DNA of 26,346 bases from Candidatus Thorarchaeota archaeon (GCA_016840385.1 JAEOSL010000041.1:1-26346), one strand, 5' to 3'; positions 15,922 to 24,318 are shown, counted from the first letter of the stretch. Program-made: numbers and translations. Notes: a model not told the origin generated them from the letters alone.

Positions 15922-18219
15922 TCACATTCTCAAATAGTAGCGGCGATTCATTTCAGCACCAAGAAGTGCCAAAACTCGTCTATCAATAAGAGATACTGCA
16001 TCCATCATCCTCAATGCTCGATTGATATTTGAGAATACAGCATTCAAGTATGGTTGTGCTTCTACTATCTCAGATTGTTCGACCATCTGCAAGTATGAAT
16101 TTGCAATTTTGACGAGACCTAGCCAGTCTTCTGTAAGAATGAATGAATATTGAGAGTCGTCTATATTGGATACTGTTCCAGAGAACTCGGATCGGTCGAT
16201 ATATGCAGCATATTGATTCTCCAAGGTCAAAGAGAATTTACGTAACATCTGCGCCATTGATGCAGAGGTTGCTTTGATGAATTCAACAGATTCTCCAAAG
16301 TCAGATTCAACTTCAAGTACATCATTGAACGCTAGTGCAGCTGCGTACAATCCAGAAGCCAGTTCAGAATAGTCCTTGTTATCATAGAAGGCTCTGATAG
16401 TCTGAACGAGGTAAGTTTGACCCAACCAATACTGTGCAAGTAGAGCGTCAACACGTAGCACTTCATCATCTACAGCTGGTTTAACTCTAGCACCGAGTTC
16501 GAGATTCAATGCATCAAGATTCATTTTGGAAACAGCTAGTGCTGCGACAATTTTGGATACATCGGATAGATGACCGGGATTATTGCTCATTCGCTTTGAA
16601 CGTTCAAGAAGGGTATTCCACGAATTTTCCAAGTACGGAAAGATTAGAGATACACCTTGAATGAATATTGAATCTGTTTCAGCATCTTCAAGCATTCGGT
16701 CAACATCATCCAGTAGACGACGAAGTCGTGATGGTAGGTGACCTCCATGACGCGTAAGAAGCCAAACAAGGTCAAAGGTTGAGATCGCTATTTCTTCGTA
16801 GGCTCGGGGATCTGTTGGAAATAGTGGTATGTATTGAGCTATGATTTCTCGGATAGGATCTTGAGGGTCGTCAGCATCAGTTCGTTCTGCAGAGCGCATT
16901 GTTGAAAATGCGAGTCCCATTCGTGTTCCCAATATTTCTATGTCGGTAATTTGTCCACTAGTCAATAACTTTGTTCGAATTTCTTCAGCACGTTTGAAGG
17001 ATTGGATGCCCATCTCCCAGAATTCATCTGATTCAGTTGAGAGACATAGCCAACCTATAGCATTCTCAACTCTCGATAGTTCAATCTCGTAACCAGAGAA
17101 AGAGTCTTTGTACTGCTCTATGATTTCCCTTGCATTGGATAAGTGTTCAATTGCTTTGCCCATATTTTCATGGTCACCCATTAGTCCATGAGCAAACCCA
17201 AGCCCAGTTAATGTTCGAAAAACATGAAGCATCTGATTGGGGGTCTTGTTCTCAATACTGTCATAGATTCTTAGACCAAGTTCCAATCTTTCAACAGCAT
17301 TAGAAACACCCTCTCTCCAACCATTGGCAAGAATACTTGAACCAATCACTAAATGTGCTAGACCAACTTCATCACGACTAACTGAACCAGCTTTTAGAGC
17401 AATATCATAAAATTCTGCCGCTTTATCTCCAAGCTTTCGAGCTACATCGAAATCAACTGAATCATCACGGGTTTCGTTTACTCCTTGTTGAAGTGTGATT
17501 TCAGCAAGCTTGAGAGAATCTTTACTTCGTCTTGCATACTTTTCCAAATCATTCAGAATATCCCTAGACTCATCAAACATTTTCAATTCTGTTAGAACAC
17601 ATGCATAATCAAATGTGACCACATAGGTGAGCTCGTCATCGCTAATTTCACCAGATATCTCTATCAATCGGTTCAGAAGTAATTCAGAACCTTCAAAGAA
17701 TCCAGCTTCGACTAATATCCATGCAAGATAATGAACCTCGTGCAGAGCCAGCGAAATAGTGGCATCATGACGACGATCATAGATGGCATTCAATGTCATT
17801 AGGACTTCGTCGCTCAAGAAAGGAAGAACTGGACGGAGATTCAAGCGAATCGTTGATGTAATTGCTTGAGAAAGTTCACCAAGAATGTCAATCAGGCGTG
17901 GAAGTGCTTCGAGGTCAGGTAGAATTTCACATTCAGCTCTTCTGTGACTGTTCGTGTAACGAGTATCAAGGAGAATAAGCATCTCTGGAAGTACTCGGTT
18001 CTCATTGAATGACATTCTTACAACTAACTCTGTTAACTTTGCATTGGCAAGTCCAGGACGACGGAGAATTATCTCTTCAAGTGCTCGAGCAATATCAAAT
18101 AGTACATCAGCATCGTCCTGGTTCCGAAAAGAGATTCCTTGAACTTTAGATAATCCATCATCAAGCGAGAGACTTGCAATCAAGATATCTCTCAATGTTG
18201 CTTGAAGTATGGACTCCAC
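15922..18219 (-). CDS. Large TPR-like alpha-solenoid protein, function unknown
   Basis: A 765-residue, almost wholly helical, acidic protein with no membrane segment or catalytic motif. Helix pairs resembling TPRs run through at least 160-370, for example around 195-230 (ACVLTELKMFDESRDILNDL) and 330-370 (GLGFAHGLMGDHENMGKAIE). The C-terminal half is also helical. Proteins of this kind act as scaffolds. The start is a GTG with GGAG about 9 bases upstream. It is the last gene of a five-gene minus-strand run (roadblock, redoxin, KaiC, KaiC-like, this), 61 bases after the degenerate KaiC gene, and probably scaffolds or senses for those ATPases. It is convergent with the EF-2 paralog, 8 bases apart. 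Confidence 0.8.
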   Translation of the reverse strand: MESILQATLRDILIASLSLDDGLSKVQGISFRNQDDADVLFDIARALEEIILRRPGLANAKLTELVVRMSFNENRVLPEMLILLDTRYTNSHRRAECEILPDLEALPRLIDILGELSQAITSTIRLNLRPVLPFLSDEVLMTLNAIYDRRHDATISLALHEVHYLAWILVEAGFFEGSELLLNRLIEISGEISDDELTYVVTFDYACVLTELKMFDESRDILNDLEKYARRSKDSLKLAEITLQQGVNETRDDSVDFDVARKLGDKAAEFYDIALKAGSVSRDEVGLAHLVIGSSILANGWREGVSNAVERLELGLRIYDSIENKTPNQMLHVFRTLTGLGFAHGLMGDHENMGKAIEHLSNAREIIEQYKDSFSGYEIELSRVENAIGWLCLSTESDEFWEMGIQSFKRAEEIRTKLLTSGQITDIEILGTRMGLAFSTMRSAERTDADDPQDPIREIIAQYIPLFPTDPRAYEEIAISTFDLVWLLTRHGGHLPSRLRRLLDDVDRMLEDAETDSIFIQGVSLIFPYLENSWNTLLERSKRMSNNPGHLSDVSKIVAALAVSKMNLDALNLELGARVKPAVDDEVLRVDALLAQYWLGQTYLVQTIRAFYDNKDYSELASGLYAAALAFNDVLEVESDFGESVEFIKATSASMAQMLRKFSLTLENQYAAYIDRSEFSGTVSNIDDSQYSFILTEDWLGLVKIANSYLQMVEQSEIVEAQPYLNAVFSNINRALRMMDAVSLIDRRVLALLGAEMNRRYYLRM

Positions 18220-18280
18220 ATTTTCTCGCTCCGTACTAATGAAAAAACCACACGTATCGCTTTAAAGGTTTCACAGAAAA

Positions 18281-18994
18281 CTATCGTTCAATTACAAAAT
18301 CATGCCATTCCCGAGAAGTTTCTGTTCCACGCATTCGTTCCATTCGAACTTCATGCTTTGGGAGATTTCCACTATCAGTGATACGAAATCGTAGTACTGC
18401 ATCAGCCAGATACGAAAAGGTTGCGTATGTCTTTTCATCATGAACTCCATCTTCAAGAATATACATGATGCTGTGTGAGCTCTGTGTGACTCTCCCACTA
18501 AGACGTTGCACTGCCCTTGGCATTGTTAGTTCATTCGAATGAAGAATCAATGTTGAAAGACTATCAATAACAACTCGAGCTACAACAAGCTCTTCCAAAA
18601 CTTCTGATAGAACTATTCCCAACTCACTGATATCATCGACTTTGATCAATGATCGGGCAGATCCAGTTTTTGGTGCACCCATGCGCTCAGAATATCCATC
18701 AATAAAGACGAACTGACCTGAGGCTTCTTGAATTTCAATTGTCCATCCATGTCGACTCATATCATTTCGAATCACTCTAGGAGAAACATCTGTTGTTACA
18801 AAAACAGCGGGAAATCCCTGAGCTATACCTTCAGCAAGAAACGCCTCAGCATAGGTAGTCTTCCCTGAACCAAGAGGACCTACTAACATGTAGGATACCT
18901 GTGTCAACTGACCAAATTTGACTAGGTCGCTGATCATAGGACTTGCCCTTGCAGGATTTGGGGCGGTTCCACCTGAACTGTCCGTCTTGTTCAC
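18281..18994 (-). CDS. KaiC/RecA-like ATPase, degenerate (no catalytic Glu pair)
   Basis: A 237-residue RecA-fold protein. Walker A is GPLGSGKTT (39-47); Walker B is ARVVIDSLSTLIL with Asp144. The position after strand 2 that carries a Glu pair in KaiC proteins reads VFVTTDVSPRVIRNDM, so both glutamates are missing, although ATP binding should persist. It also lacks the GxxGLDELxxGG entry loop of its neighbour. The C-terminus keeps a KaiC-like ERMRGTETS segment. It likely works as a nucleotide-sensing partner of the adjacent complete ATPase, 10 bases upstream, forming an active/inactive pair. The GTG start has only AGGA three bases ahead, so a later ATG at residue 20 remains possible. Confidence 0.78.
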   Translation of the reverse strand: MNKTDSSGGTAPNPARASPMISDLVKFGQLTQVSYMLVGPLGSGKTTYAEAFLAEGIAQGFPAVFVTTDVSPRVIRNDMSRHGWTIEIQEASGQFVFIDGYSERMGAPKTGSARSLIKVDDISELGIVLSEVLEELVVARVVIDSLSTLILHSNELTMPRAVQRLSGRVTQSSHSIMYILEDGVHDEKTYATFSYLADAVLRFRITDSGNLPKHEVRMERMRGTETSREWHDFVIER

Positions 18995-19004
18995 TTCCTG
19001 GTAA

Positions 19005-19751
19005 TCAATGTCCTGGGCTTATTTCACCCGGCCACACTCTTATACCTTCGTCTGTAATCCTCATGGAGTGAATTCTTGAACTGTGCTTTGAACCTCTCAA
19101 TTTGAGGACTTCTATTGAACGAGATCGTGATGTGTCTGAGATTTTCTCGTTATATAGTACAATAACACCCGAAGCCAAAAACGCTTCGATATCAAAAACA
19201 CCCAAGCTCTGAGCATTGGCGGGAATCTCACTTGTGAGAAGGAGTGTACATCCAGTCCTTGTTATCATAGCAGTGAGTTTAAAGAACTCTTCACGAAGAA
19301 TATCACGGCTTCTGAACTTGTATGCCATGATTGATAGAGTGTCTAATACAACTCGCTTAGCCCCTACCTTCTTGATGTGATTCATGATAATTGCCTGCAA
19401 CCCCGAGAGATCGAAACTTGGATATTCACCAATTGTTACCGGGGTTATTTCCTTGGATGGAGAAAGATCAACAATGGAAATCTTGCCTTCTTTGACGAGA
19501 GCCTCCAAATCCATCCCAAAACGAAGCATGTTCCGTTTAATTAGGTGGGGAGGTTCTTCCAGTGTAACGAACACACCAGGTTCATCATATTCAATGGCAC
19601 CCTTGTAGATGAACTGCGTTGCAAGAATACTCTTGCCAGTTCCAGCCTTTCCAGCTATGAGAATGGTGTCCCCACGTGGGAAACCTCCCTCTATCAGCTC
19701 ATCAAGACCAGGAATACCTGTCTTTACTCTATCAATATCATAGTCACTCAT
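19005..19751 (-). CDS. KaiC-like RecA-superfamily ATPase
   Basis: A 248-residue single-domain KaiC protein: GIPGLDELIEGGFPRGD entry loop, Walker A GKAGTGKS (34-41), the catalytic glutamates in FVTLEEPP (65-66), Walker B RVVLDTLSI (Asp137) and the C-terminal KLRGSKHSSRIH strand typical of KaiC. Such archaeal proteins couple ATP binding to signalling, motility (ArlH-like) or other regulation. Its ATG overlaps the stop of the thioredoxin-like gene upstream (ATGA) and its own stop is 10 bases before the degenerate ATPase, so all three are tightly coupled. It is not a clock KaiC, since there is one domain and no KaiA/KaiB. Confidence 0.88.
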   Translation of the reverse strand: MSDYDIDRVKTGIPGLDELIEGGFPRGDTILIAGKAGTGKSILATQFIYKGAIEYDEPGVFVTLEEPPHLIKRNMLRFGMDLEALVKEGKISIVDLSPSKEITPVTIGEYPSFDLSGLQAIIMNHIKKVGAKRVVLDTLSIMAYKFRSRDILREEFFKLTAMITRTGCTLLLTSEIPANAQSLGVFDIEAFLASGVIVLYNEKISDTSRSRSIEVLKLRGSKHSSRIHSMRITDEGIRVWPGEISPGH

Positions 19752-20074
19752 TTGGACTCACTCTTCTTCTTTGACATGACTTTAACACCAAGTATCATCT
19801 TCATCAACATCTCAGGTTCAGGGATTCCAGTGATTGATACTCCAGATATCATTACAGTGGGTAAGGCAAAGATACCATACTTTTCTGCAAGCTCTGGATT
19901 TTCGCTCACATTGATGATGTTCAGTTTGAAGATGCCGGGTCCAAAGTCGTCAATTGTTTCTCGAACCACTTCTTCAGCCCTTGGACAAAAAGCGCATGTA
20001 TCAGATTTGAAGAGGACAACTTCTATCCGGTCATCTTCTTCCTCTACTGGAACTACATCCTGCTCGTTATTCAA
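19748..20074 (-). CDS. Thioredoxin-like protein in the KaiC operon
   Basis: A 108-residue thioredoxin-fold protein with CAFC (Cys27, Cys30) after strand KSDT and a LPTV cis-proline loop (Pro72). An acidic leader (VPVEEEDD) precedes the fold and a Lys/Ser-rich tail ends it. The start is a TTG supported by AGGAG at about 20083-20087. Its stop overlaps the KaiC start. Translational coupling to an ATPase is unusual for a general thioredoxin, so a dedicated redox input to the KaiC pair is a reasonable inference, though unproven. It resembles the redoxin next to nrdD in length and in its CxxC, but the two differ throughout. Confidence 0.83.
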   Translation of the reverse strand: MNNEQDVVPVEEEDDRIEVVLFKSDTCAFCPRAEEVVRETIDDFGPGIFKLNIINVSENPELAEKYGIFALPTVMISGVSITGIPEPEMLMKMILGVKVMSKKKSESK

Positions 20075-20163
20075 GTTGCGCTCTCCTAGGGTTGACTAGT
20101 GGTAATGTCTGTTGCAAAAGTAGTCACTTGAATGTTTTGAAGACGTGTATCACACTGAAAATG

Positions 20164-20547
20164 CTACTTGTATCCCATGAGTTTTCGAATACCTGTTGTT
20201 GCCTTGCCAATTGCGCGTGAATGATAACGAACGTTCTTGGGCATGATGGCACCGATAATGAGTACATCATCGCCGCGTGCACCAACTCTCTTGAATACAG
20301 CCTTTCCCATAGAACATCGCAGGCTGATATCACGAACATCTCCAAGTGCAAGTTCCTTTCTAACTCGTTCAGCCACATCAGCAATCATGCCACACATAGC
20401 AGCCACAACGTCTTGATTTGTTGTAGGGGATGTTGCAGATGCAACTAGGAGTCCGTGTCCTCTAGCAAGAACTGAAGCGGAGTATCCACCCTCTTTGTTC
20501 ATTCGTTCTAATATCTTTGGGAGTTCACGATAGTCAGGTCGTTCCAT
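20164..20547 (-). CDS. Roadblock/LC7-domain protein
   Basis: A 127-residue single-domain roadblock protein: N-terminal helix ELPKILERMNKEGGY, strand ASVLARGHGLLVAS, a central helix (NQDVVAAMCGMIADVAERV), then strands ISLRCSMGKAVFKRVG and DDVLIIGAIMP and a final helix. Family members (MglB, Ragulator and dynein light-chain types) dimerise and regulate or anchor small GTPases. A Rab-like GTPase gene lies divergently 132 bases away, a likely partner. The ATG has GGTG 7 bases upstream. It leads the five-gene minus-strand operon, with an 89-base gap before the redoxin gene. GTPase regulation is inferred from family and neighbourhood. Confidence 0.87.
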   Translation of the reverse strand: MERPDYRELPKILERMNKEGGYSASVLARGHGLLVASATSPTTNQDVVAAMCGMIADVAERVRKELALGDVRDISLRCSMGKAVFKRVGARGDDVLIIGAIMPKNVRYHSRAIGKATTGIRKLMGYK

Positions 20548-20595
20548 GAAGATGCACCATCAAACTAAGGACTAATTGTCAATTTGCGCGTTTCC

Positions 20596-20605
20596 CTATT
20601 AAATC
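20596..20605 (-). promoter_or_regulatory. TATA box of the roadblock-KaiC operon
   Basis: The minus-strand reading GATTTAATAG lies about 25 bases upstream of a predicted start near 20572, leaving a leader of about 25 bases to the roadblock ATG. It shares a 132-base divergent region with the GTPase promoter, so one factor could control both sides. Confidence 0.45.
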
Positions 20606-20634
20606 ATATGAAGCTGTCTTCATTCACAGTAGAG

Positions 20635-20642
20635 ATTTAAAT
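20635..20642 (+). promoter_or_regulatory. TATA box of the first Rab-like GTPase gene
   Basis: ATTTAAAT sits about 25 bases upstream of a start near 20663-20668, which would make the AGGAG ribosome site at 20667-20671 almost the first bases of the message: a very short leader. Confidence 0.45.
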
Positions 20643-20679
20643 GGGCGTACACCCTTGCAAATGATTAGGAGTTATCCAT

Positions 20680-21228
20680 ATGACTGCAGAATTCCGTTTC
20701 AAAGTCGTGATGTTAGGAGACGGCGCAGTAGGAAAGACGGCGATGACAACAAGGTTCACTCAGGACTCCTTTGATTCAGATTACAAACGGACCATCGGTG
20801 CAGACTTCGCCGTAAAACGCATGGATATCCAAGACATCGATGCTCATGTCACGCTGCAATGTTGGGATTTAGCTGGGCAACCACGTTTCGAGTTTGTCCG
20901 CCAGGGATTCTATCGAGGTGCTAGGGGAGGTCTCCTGCTCTATGATGTAACTCGACGCAGAACATTTCTCAATATGGATAGATGGAAAGAAGAAACTTTC
21001 ACAAACGCAGGAAGAGATATTCCTCTCATTGTTGTCGCAAACAAGATAGATCTGGTTGAAAGTAGAGCAGTCACCAAAGAAGAAGGCGAAGCTTATGCAA
21101 AACAGAATGGCTTCATCTATGTGGAATCCAGTGCATTAACTGGAGAGAACGTGGAAGATGCCTATATCGAGCTCTGTAAGAAAATGATTGAGGAATCAAA
21201 ATCTGCTCCCAAGGAACCATCATTCTAG
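20680..21228 (+). CDS. Rab/Ras-like small GTPase (first)
   Basis: A 182-residue GTPase, family-normal length. G1 is GDGAVGKT (13-20), G2 Thr38 in RTIGADF, G3 WDLAGQP (62-68), G4 NKID (121-124), G5 SSAL near 150. The residue after the switch-II Gln is Pro rather than the usual Glu, which may lower or alter GTP hydrolysis. There is no C-terminal cysteine for prenylation; the tail is SAPKEPSF, so membrane attachment, if any, needs a partner. AGGAG is 8 bases before the ATG. It is divergent from the roadblock gene, its likely regulator. Similar GTPases are greatly expanded in Asgard archaea. It ends 5 bases from the WD40 gene, where a TTATTTTTT run may terminate transcription. Confidence 0.93.
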   Translation: MTAEFRFKVVMLGDGAVGKTAMTTRFTQDSFDSDYKRTIGADFAVKRMDIQDIDAHVTLQCWDLAGQPRFEFVRQGFYRGARGGLLLYDVTRRRTFLNMDRWKEETFTNAGRDIPLIVVANKIDLVESRAVTKEEGEAYAKQNGFIYVESSALTGENVEDAYIELCKKMIEESKSAPKEPSF

Positions 21229-21233
21229 TTGTG

Positions 21234-22358
21234 TTATTTTTTGACGTTGCCCTTGAGTAATCCTAAGGCACGTTTGCATTGCCAGACAACATAGAACATA
21301 TTCTTCGTCTGAAGGGTTTCGGAATCATATTGATCACAAACTCCATTAAACTTCTGAATGAATTCTTCCCGTCGATTTGGATCATTAGCAGCCTCAATCT
21401 CAGCAAGTAATTTTTGGAATGGTGCTAACATTGATCCCATGTCTTCAACATCCCAACGAATAATAGCTCCTGTACCGTCAGCAGTAATGAATGAATTTTG
21501 ATTAGGATACCAATTAATGCCATCAATCTCACCCATAGTAAAAGCTTTCCCGGTAACCTGATATGTTTCCATATCCCAAAGGAATAGATCCTTGTCGCCT
21601 GAACCTGAAGAAAGGTATTTTCCATCATGGCTAAAGCCTATCGCCCGTACTTCACTCTCATGCCCTAGTAAAATCCTATCAAGCTTCATTGGTTTGAAAG
21701 TGGAATCCCATACCAACATGCTCAGATCCGAGGAACCCGAAATCAGTCTAGACCCATCAGGTGTGAAGCGAACTTCTCTCACTGCCGCTCGGTGATCATC
21801 ATGACGCCCTAGCAAATCACCATTGTTAGAATCCCATTCGCAGATATTTGCGTCAACTGAACCTGAAACGATTCTATTTCCATTAGGGTCCCAGTCAACA
21901 GTTACTACATAGAATCCATGCCCCTTCATCTGATGTATCTTGGATTGACTATCAAGGTTCCAAGTGATGAGAGTTGTATCACCACTTCCAGAAACAAGCT
22001 TATCGCCATCAGGAGAGAATGATAATGAGAGAACTGGATAGGTATGCCCTTCAAGTGTGCCAACACACTCACCAGACCGAATATCCCAAAGTTTCACCAT
22101 ACGGTCAACAGTACCTGAAGCAACAATATCGCCTTTTGGACTAAATGCAAGAGATGTGCTTAGAAATTCGTCTTGCATACGCTGCATCTCATCCCCATTT
22201 TCAGCAGCATAGAGACGAATGCTCCTATCTTGAAGTGCAGCGGCAAACATGCGCCCAACACGATTCATAGCGAATCTTCGTGTTATATCTGCGCTCTGTT
22301 CAGCCTGTGGCTTGAGGATAGTTGGTTTCAAGAAGATATTATGATCTTGGTTTTCCAT
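21234..22358 (-). CDS. Seven-blade WD40 beta-propeller protein
   Basis: A 374-residue protein. Seven blades end in SIRLY, VKLWD, LITWN, NICEWD, LVWD, LFLWD and IIRWD, preceded by GH and SGSGD/SGSxD turns, so one full propeller fills about 25-305. A helical tail of about 70 residues follows (PFQKLLAEIEAANDPNRREE then FNGVCDQY). Propellers are protein-interaction platforms. I start at the ATG 22356-22358; a GTG nine bases upstream is in frame, and neither has a strong ribosome site. It is divergent from the HEAT/appendage gene and convergent with the first GTPase. Propeller plus helical tail recalls coat and scaffold subunits, but a plain WD40 regulator is also possible. Confidence 0.9.
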   Translation of the reverse strand: MENQDHNIFLKPTILKPQAEQSADITRRFAMNRVGRMFAAALQDRSIRLYAAENGDEMQRMQDEFLSTSLAFSPKGDIVASGTVDRMVKLWDIRSGECVGTLEGHTYPVLSLSFSPDGDKLVSGSGDTTLITWNLDSQSKIHQMKGHGFYVVTVDWDPNGNRIVSGSVDANICEWDSNNGDLLGRHDDHRAAVREVRFTPDGSRLISGSSDLSMLVWDSTFKPMKLDRILLGHESEVRAIGFSHDGKYLSSGSGDKDLFLWDMETYQVTGKAFTMGEIDGINWYPNQNSFITADGTGAIIRWDVEDMGSMLAPFQKLLAEIEAANDPNRREEFIQKFNGVCDQYDSETLQTKNMFYVVWQCKRALGLLKGNVKK

Positions 22359-22521
22359 GGAATTCACTCACAGGACTGATTCGTAATGAGGCGAACTTTG
22401 TAATGCGTAAAAGTGTTGCGAGTACGGTATGAATAGGAACGTTACACCTCTTCATCAGAATCCTCAGCATCAGAACAATGATTAAATGTATCAAAACGGG
22501 GGGCCTTCATGAGGGTGACCT

Positions 22522-23748
22522 TTGTCCAAGAAGACTGATAGAAACTTGTCACGAGCAATGGGTGGTGGAGATTCACTTCGTCGACTTAAAAAAGCTGTAA
22601 GGCAAGTCGCGAAACCTTCTGACGACAAAATTACGAAGATGCTGGAACAAATCACAAGTATCCAAGCAACCAAGGATGCTGCACTCACCGGTGATAAAGA
22701 TACTCGACTTCTCGCAGTTTGTAAGTTAGGTGAATGGGGAGCAGATGGATTTGAGAACCTTGATATTGCACTAAATGATGATAGTCATCAAGTACGAACA
22801 GCTGCAGCAGGAATGCTGGCATATACACAAAGACTTGATGCAATCCCTATTCTGGAGAAATATGCAGGAGATAATACTGAAACTGTTAGAGAAACCGTAG
22901 CTTTTGCACTTGGATGGCTCGACGAATACGGAGAGGAACCTAAGGAAGGCACCTATGTTCCAATCTCGAAAGAAAATCCTGCTGATATTCTTCTAGAATC
23001 TGAGGGACCACCGCTTCGAACAACAGACACGGTCCTGGTCATCAATGAATATTTTTCCTCACCAGAGAGCATAGAGTATGGAATAACTATCAAGAATGAA
23101 AACCCCGCACCAATTCACGAAGTTAGTGTGTCGATTCTTTCATTTCCAAGTGAATGTTTGAGCTCCGTAGATTCACTTACGCAGTCAATTGATGAGATAG
23201 CACCAGGTGATTCTGGATCTTTGATATTTGGGTTCAAAATAGATGGCGAATACATTGAAGGAGAAATAATCACATCAGTTCGTCTTATCGACGATAATGG
23301 AGAAGACCTAGCTGCAAAGGCAGGTAATGTATTCATCAGGTCAATCTACAATCAATTCAGTCCGTTAGAAATGGGAACGGACGATTTTATACGCATGAAA
23401 TCAGAAATGAAACAGTGGAATAGAGAACATTCTGTTAGTGTGGGAGCTAGCGAAATCTATAGAGCTCTGCACAATATAATGGAAGCGAAGAATCTCTACG
23501 TCTTCCAGAATGAGGAGATGGAACGCGAGAATACTTTCATGGGAGTTATAGCAGGAATAGCAAGGAGTAATTTCTCAGAACATCATCTTGCAGTCACTCT
23601 AACAGTGGTTGGAACAAAGGGAGATACCATCTCAAAATTACGAATAGACATCTACTCTAACAATAATGAGATAGTTCACTCTGCAGCAAGTGATCTCTTT
23701 GAAACTATTCTGAAAGATCTAGATATTGTTGATTTGAACGGCGAATAG
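22522..23748 (+). CDS. HEAT-repeat protein with C-terminal adaptin-appendage-like region
   Basis: A 408-residue soluble protein. Residues about 55-137 are HEAT/ARM-type repeats (DTRLLAVCKLGEWG, then SHQVRTAAAGMLA and TETVRETVAFALG). Residues about 170-275 are rich in beta strands and look like an immunoglobulin-like sandwich (IEYGITIKNENPAPIHEVSV and an APGDSGSLIFGF strand pair). Residues about 278-400 form an alpha/beta block (DDFIRMKSEMKQWN ... ASEIYRALHNIMEA ... HLAVTLTVVG). Sandwich followed by a platform-like block is the order found in AP-adaptin and gamma-COP appendages, here joined to a short solenoid. This is my structural reading, not a confirmed homology. The start is a TTG with GAGG 7 bases upstream. 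It is convergent with the second GTPase (3 bases). Confidence 0.78.
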   Translation: MSKKTDRNLSRAMGGGDSLRRLKKAVRQVAKPSDDKITKMLEQITSIQATKDAALTGDKDTRLLAVCKLGEWGADGFENLDIALNDDSHQVRTAAAGMLAYTQRLDAIPILEKYAGDNTETVRETVAFALGWLDEYGEEPKEGTYVPISKENPADILLESEGPPLRTTDTVLVINEYFSSPESIEYGITIKNENPAPIHEVSVSILSFPSECLSSVDSLTQSIDEIAPGDSGSLIFGFKIDGEYIEGEIITSVRLIDDNGEDLAAKAGNVFIRSIYNQFSPLEMGTDDFIRMKSEMKQWNREHSVSVGASEIYRALHNIMEAKNLYVFQNEEMERENTFMGVIAGIARSNFSEHHLAVTLTVVGTKGDTISKLRIDIYSNNNEIVHSAASDLFETILKDLDIVDLNGE

Positions 23749-23751
23749 GTT

Positions 23752-24318
23752 CTAGGCCAATCCACCAGCTTCAAGAATCTTGATTGCTAATTCCAAGAAG
23801 GATGCTTCAACATTTTGTCCAGTCTTTGCGCTGGTTTCGAGGAACGATGTAACAACACCTTGACTTGCAATACTAGCTGCAAGTTGCTGACCCTCTTCAG
23901 TTGTGACAATTGTTTGTGCCATCACAGGATTGTCCTTGAACTGGTCTCTAAGGTCGGTCTTGTTTGCAATGAGAACTATTGGTATCTTCTTGCCAGCGTT
24001 TGTCCAGCACTCATCCACCCAGCTCATCAGATTGTCAAAGGAGCCACGCTCGACTGTGGAGTACACCGCTAATGCTCCCTGAGCGCCTTTATAGAAGGTA
24101 GCACGGACACTCTTAAAGTGCTCCTGACCTGCTAAATCCCAAATTTGTATGGACACATCATGCCCACCCTCAAGTTTCATTTTCTTGACGGCGAAGTCTG
24201 CACCGATGGTGATCATATAATTGGCTCTGAAACCTTCACCCATGTAGGTTCGACGGAGACTTGTCTTCCCGACGCTTCCGTCACCCATGAGTACAACTTT
24301 GAATAGTGCAGTGACCAT
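23752..24318 (-). CDS. Rab/Ras-like small GTPase (second)
   Basis: A 188-residue GTPase with all five motifs: GDGSVGKT (12-19), Thr37 in TIGADF, WDLAGQE (60-66), NKTD (119-122) and ETSAKTG (161-167). Unlike the first GTPase it keeps the normal GQE switch II. An insert of about ten residues lies between NKTD and the following helix (FKDNPVMAQTIVT). No C-terminal prenylation cysteine (ends LEAGGLA). The ATG has AGGT 8 bases upstream. It shares the xTIGADFAVK segment with the first GTPase, so the two are recent paralogs or belong to the same subfamily. Its 3' end nearly touches the HEAT/appendage gene. Confidence 0.93.
   Translation of the reverse strand: MVTALFKVVLMGDGSVGKTSLRRTYMGEGFRANYMITIGADFAVKKMKLEGGHDVSIQIWDLAGQEHFKSVRATFYKGAQGALAVYSTVERGSFDNLMSWVDECWTNAGKKIPIVLIANKTDLRDQFKDNPVMAQTIVTTEEGQQLAASIASQGVVTSFLETSAKTGQNVEASFLELAIKILEAGGLA

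Noticed and set aside
18281..19751. Circadian clock (kai) operon
   Set aside because: Both KaiC-like proteins are single-domain and no kaiA or kaiB is present; archaeal KaiC-like ATPases have other roles.
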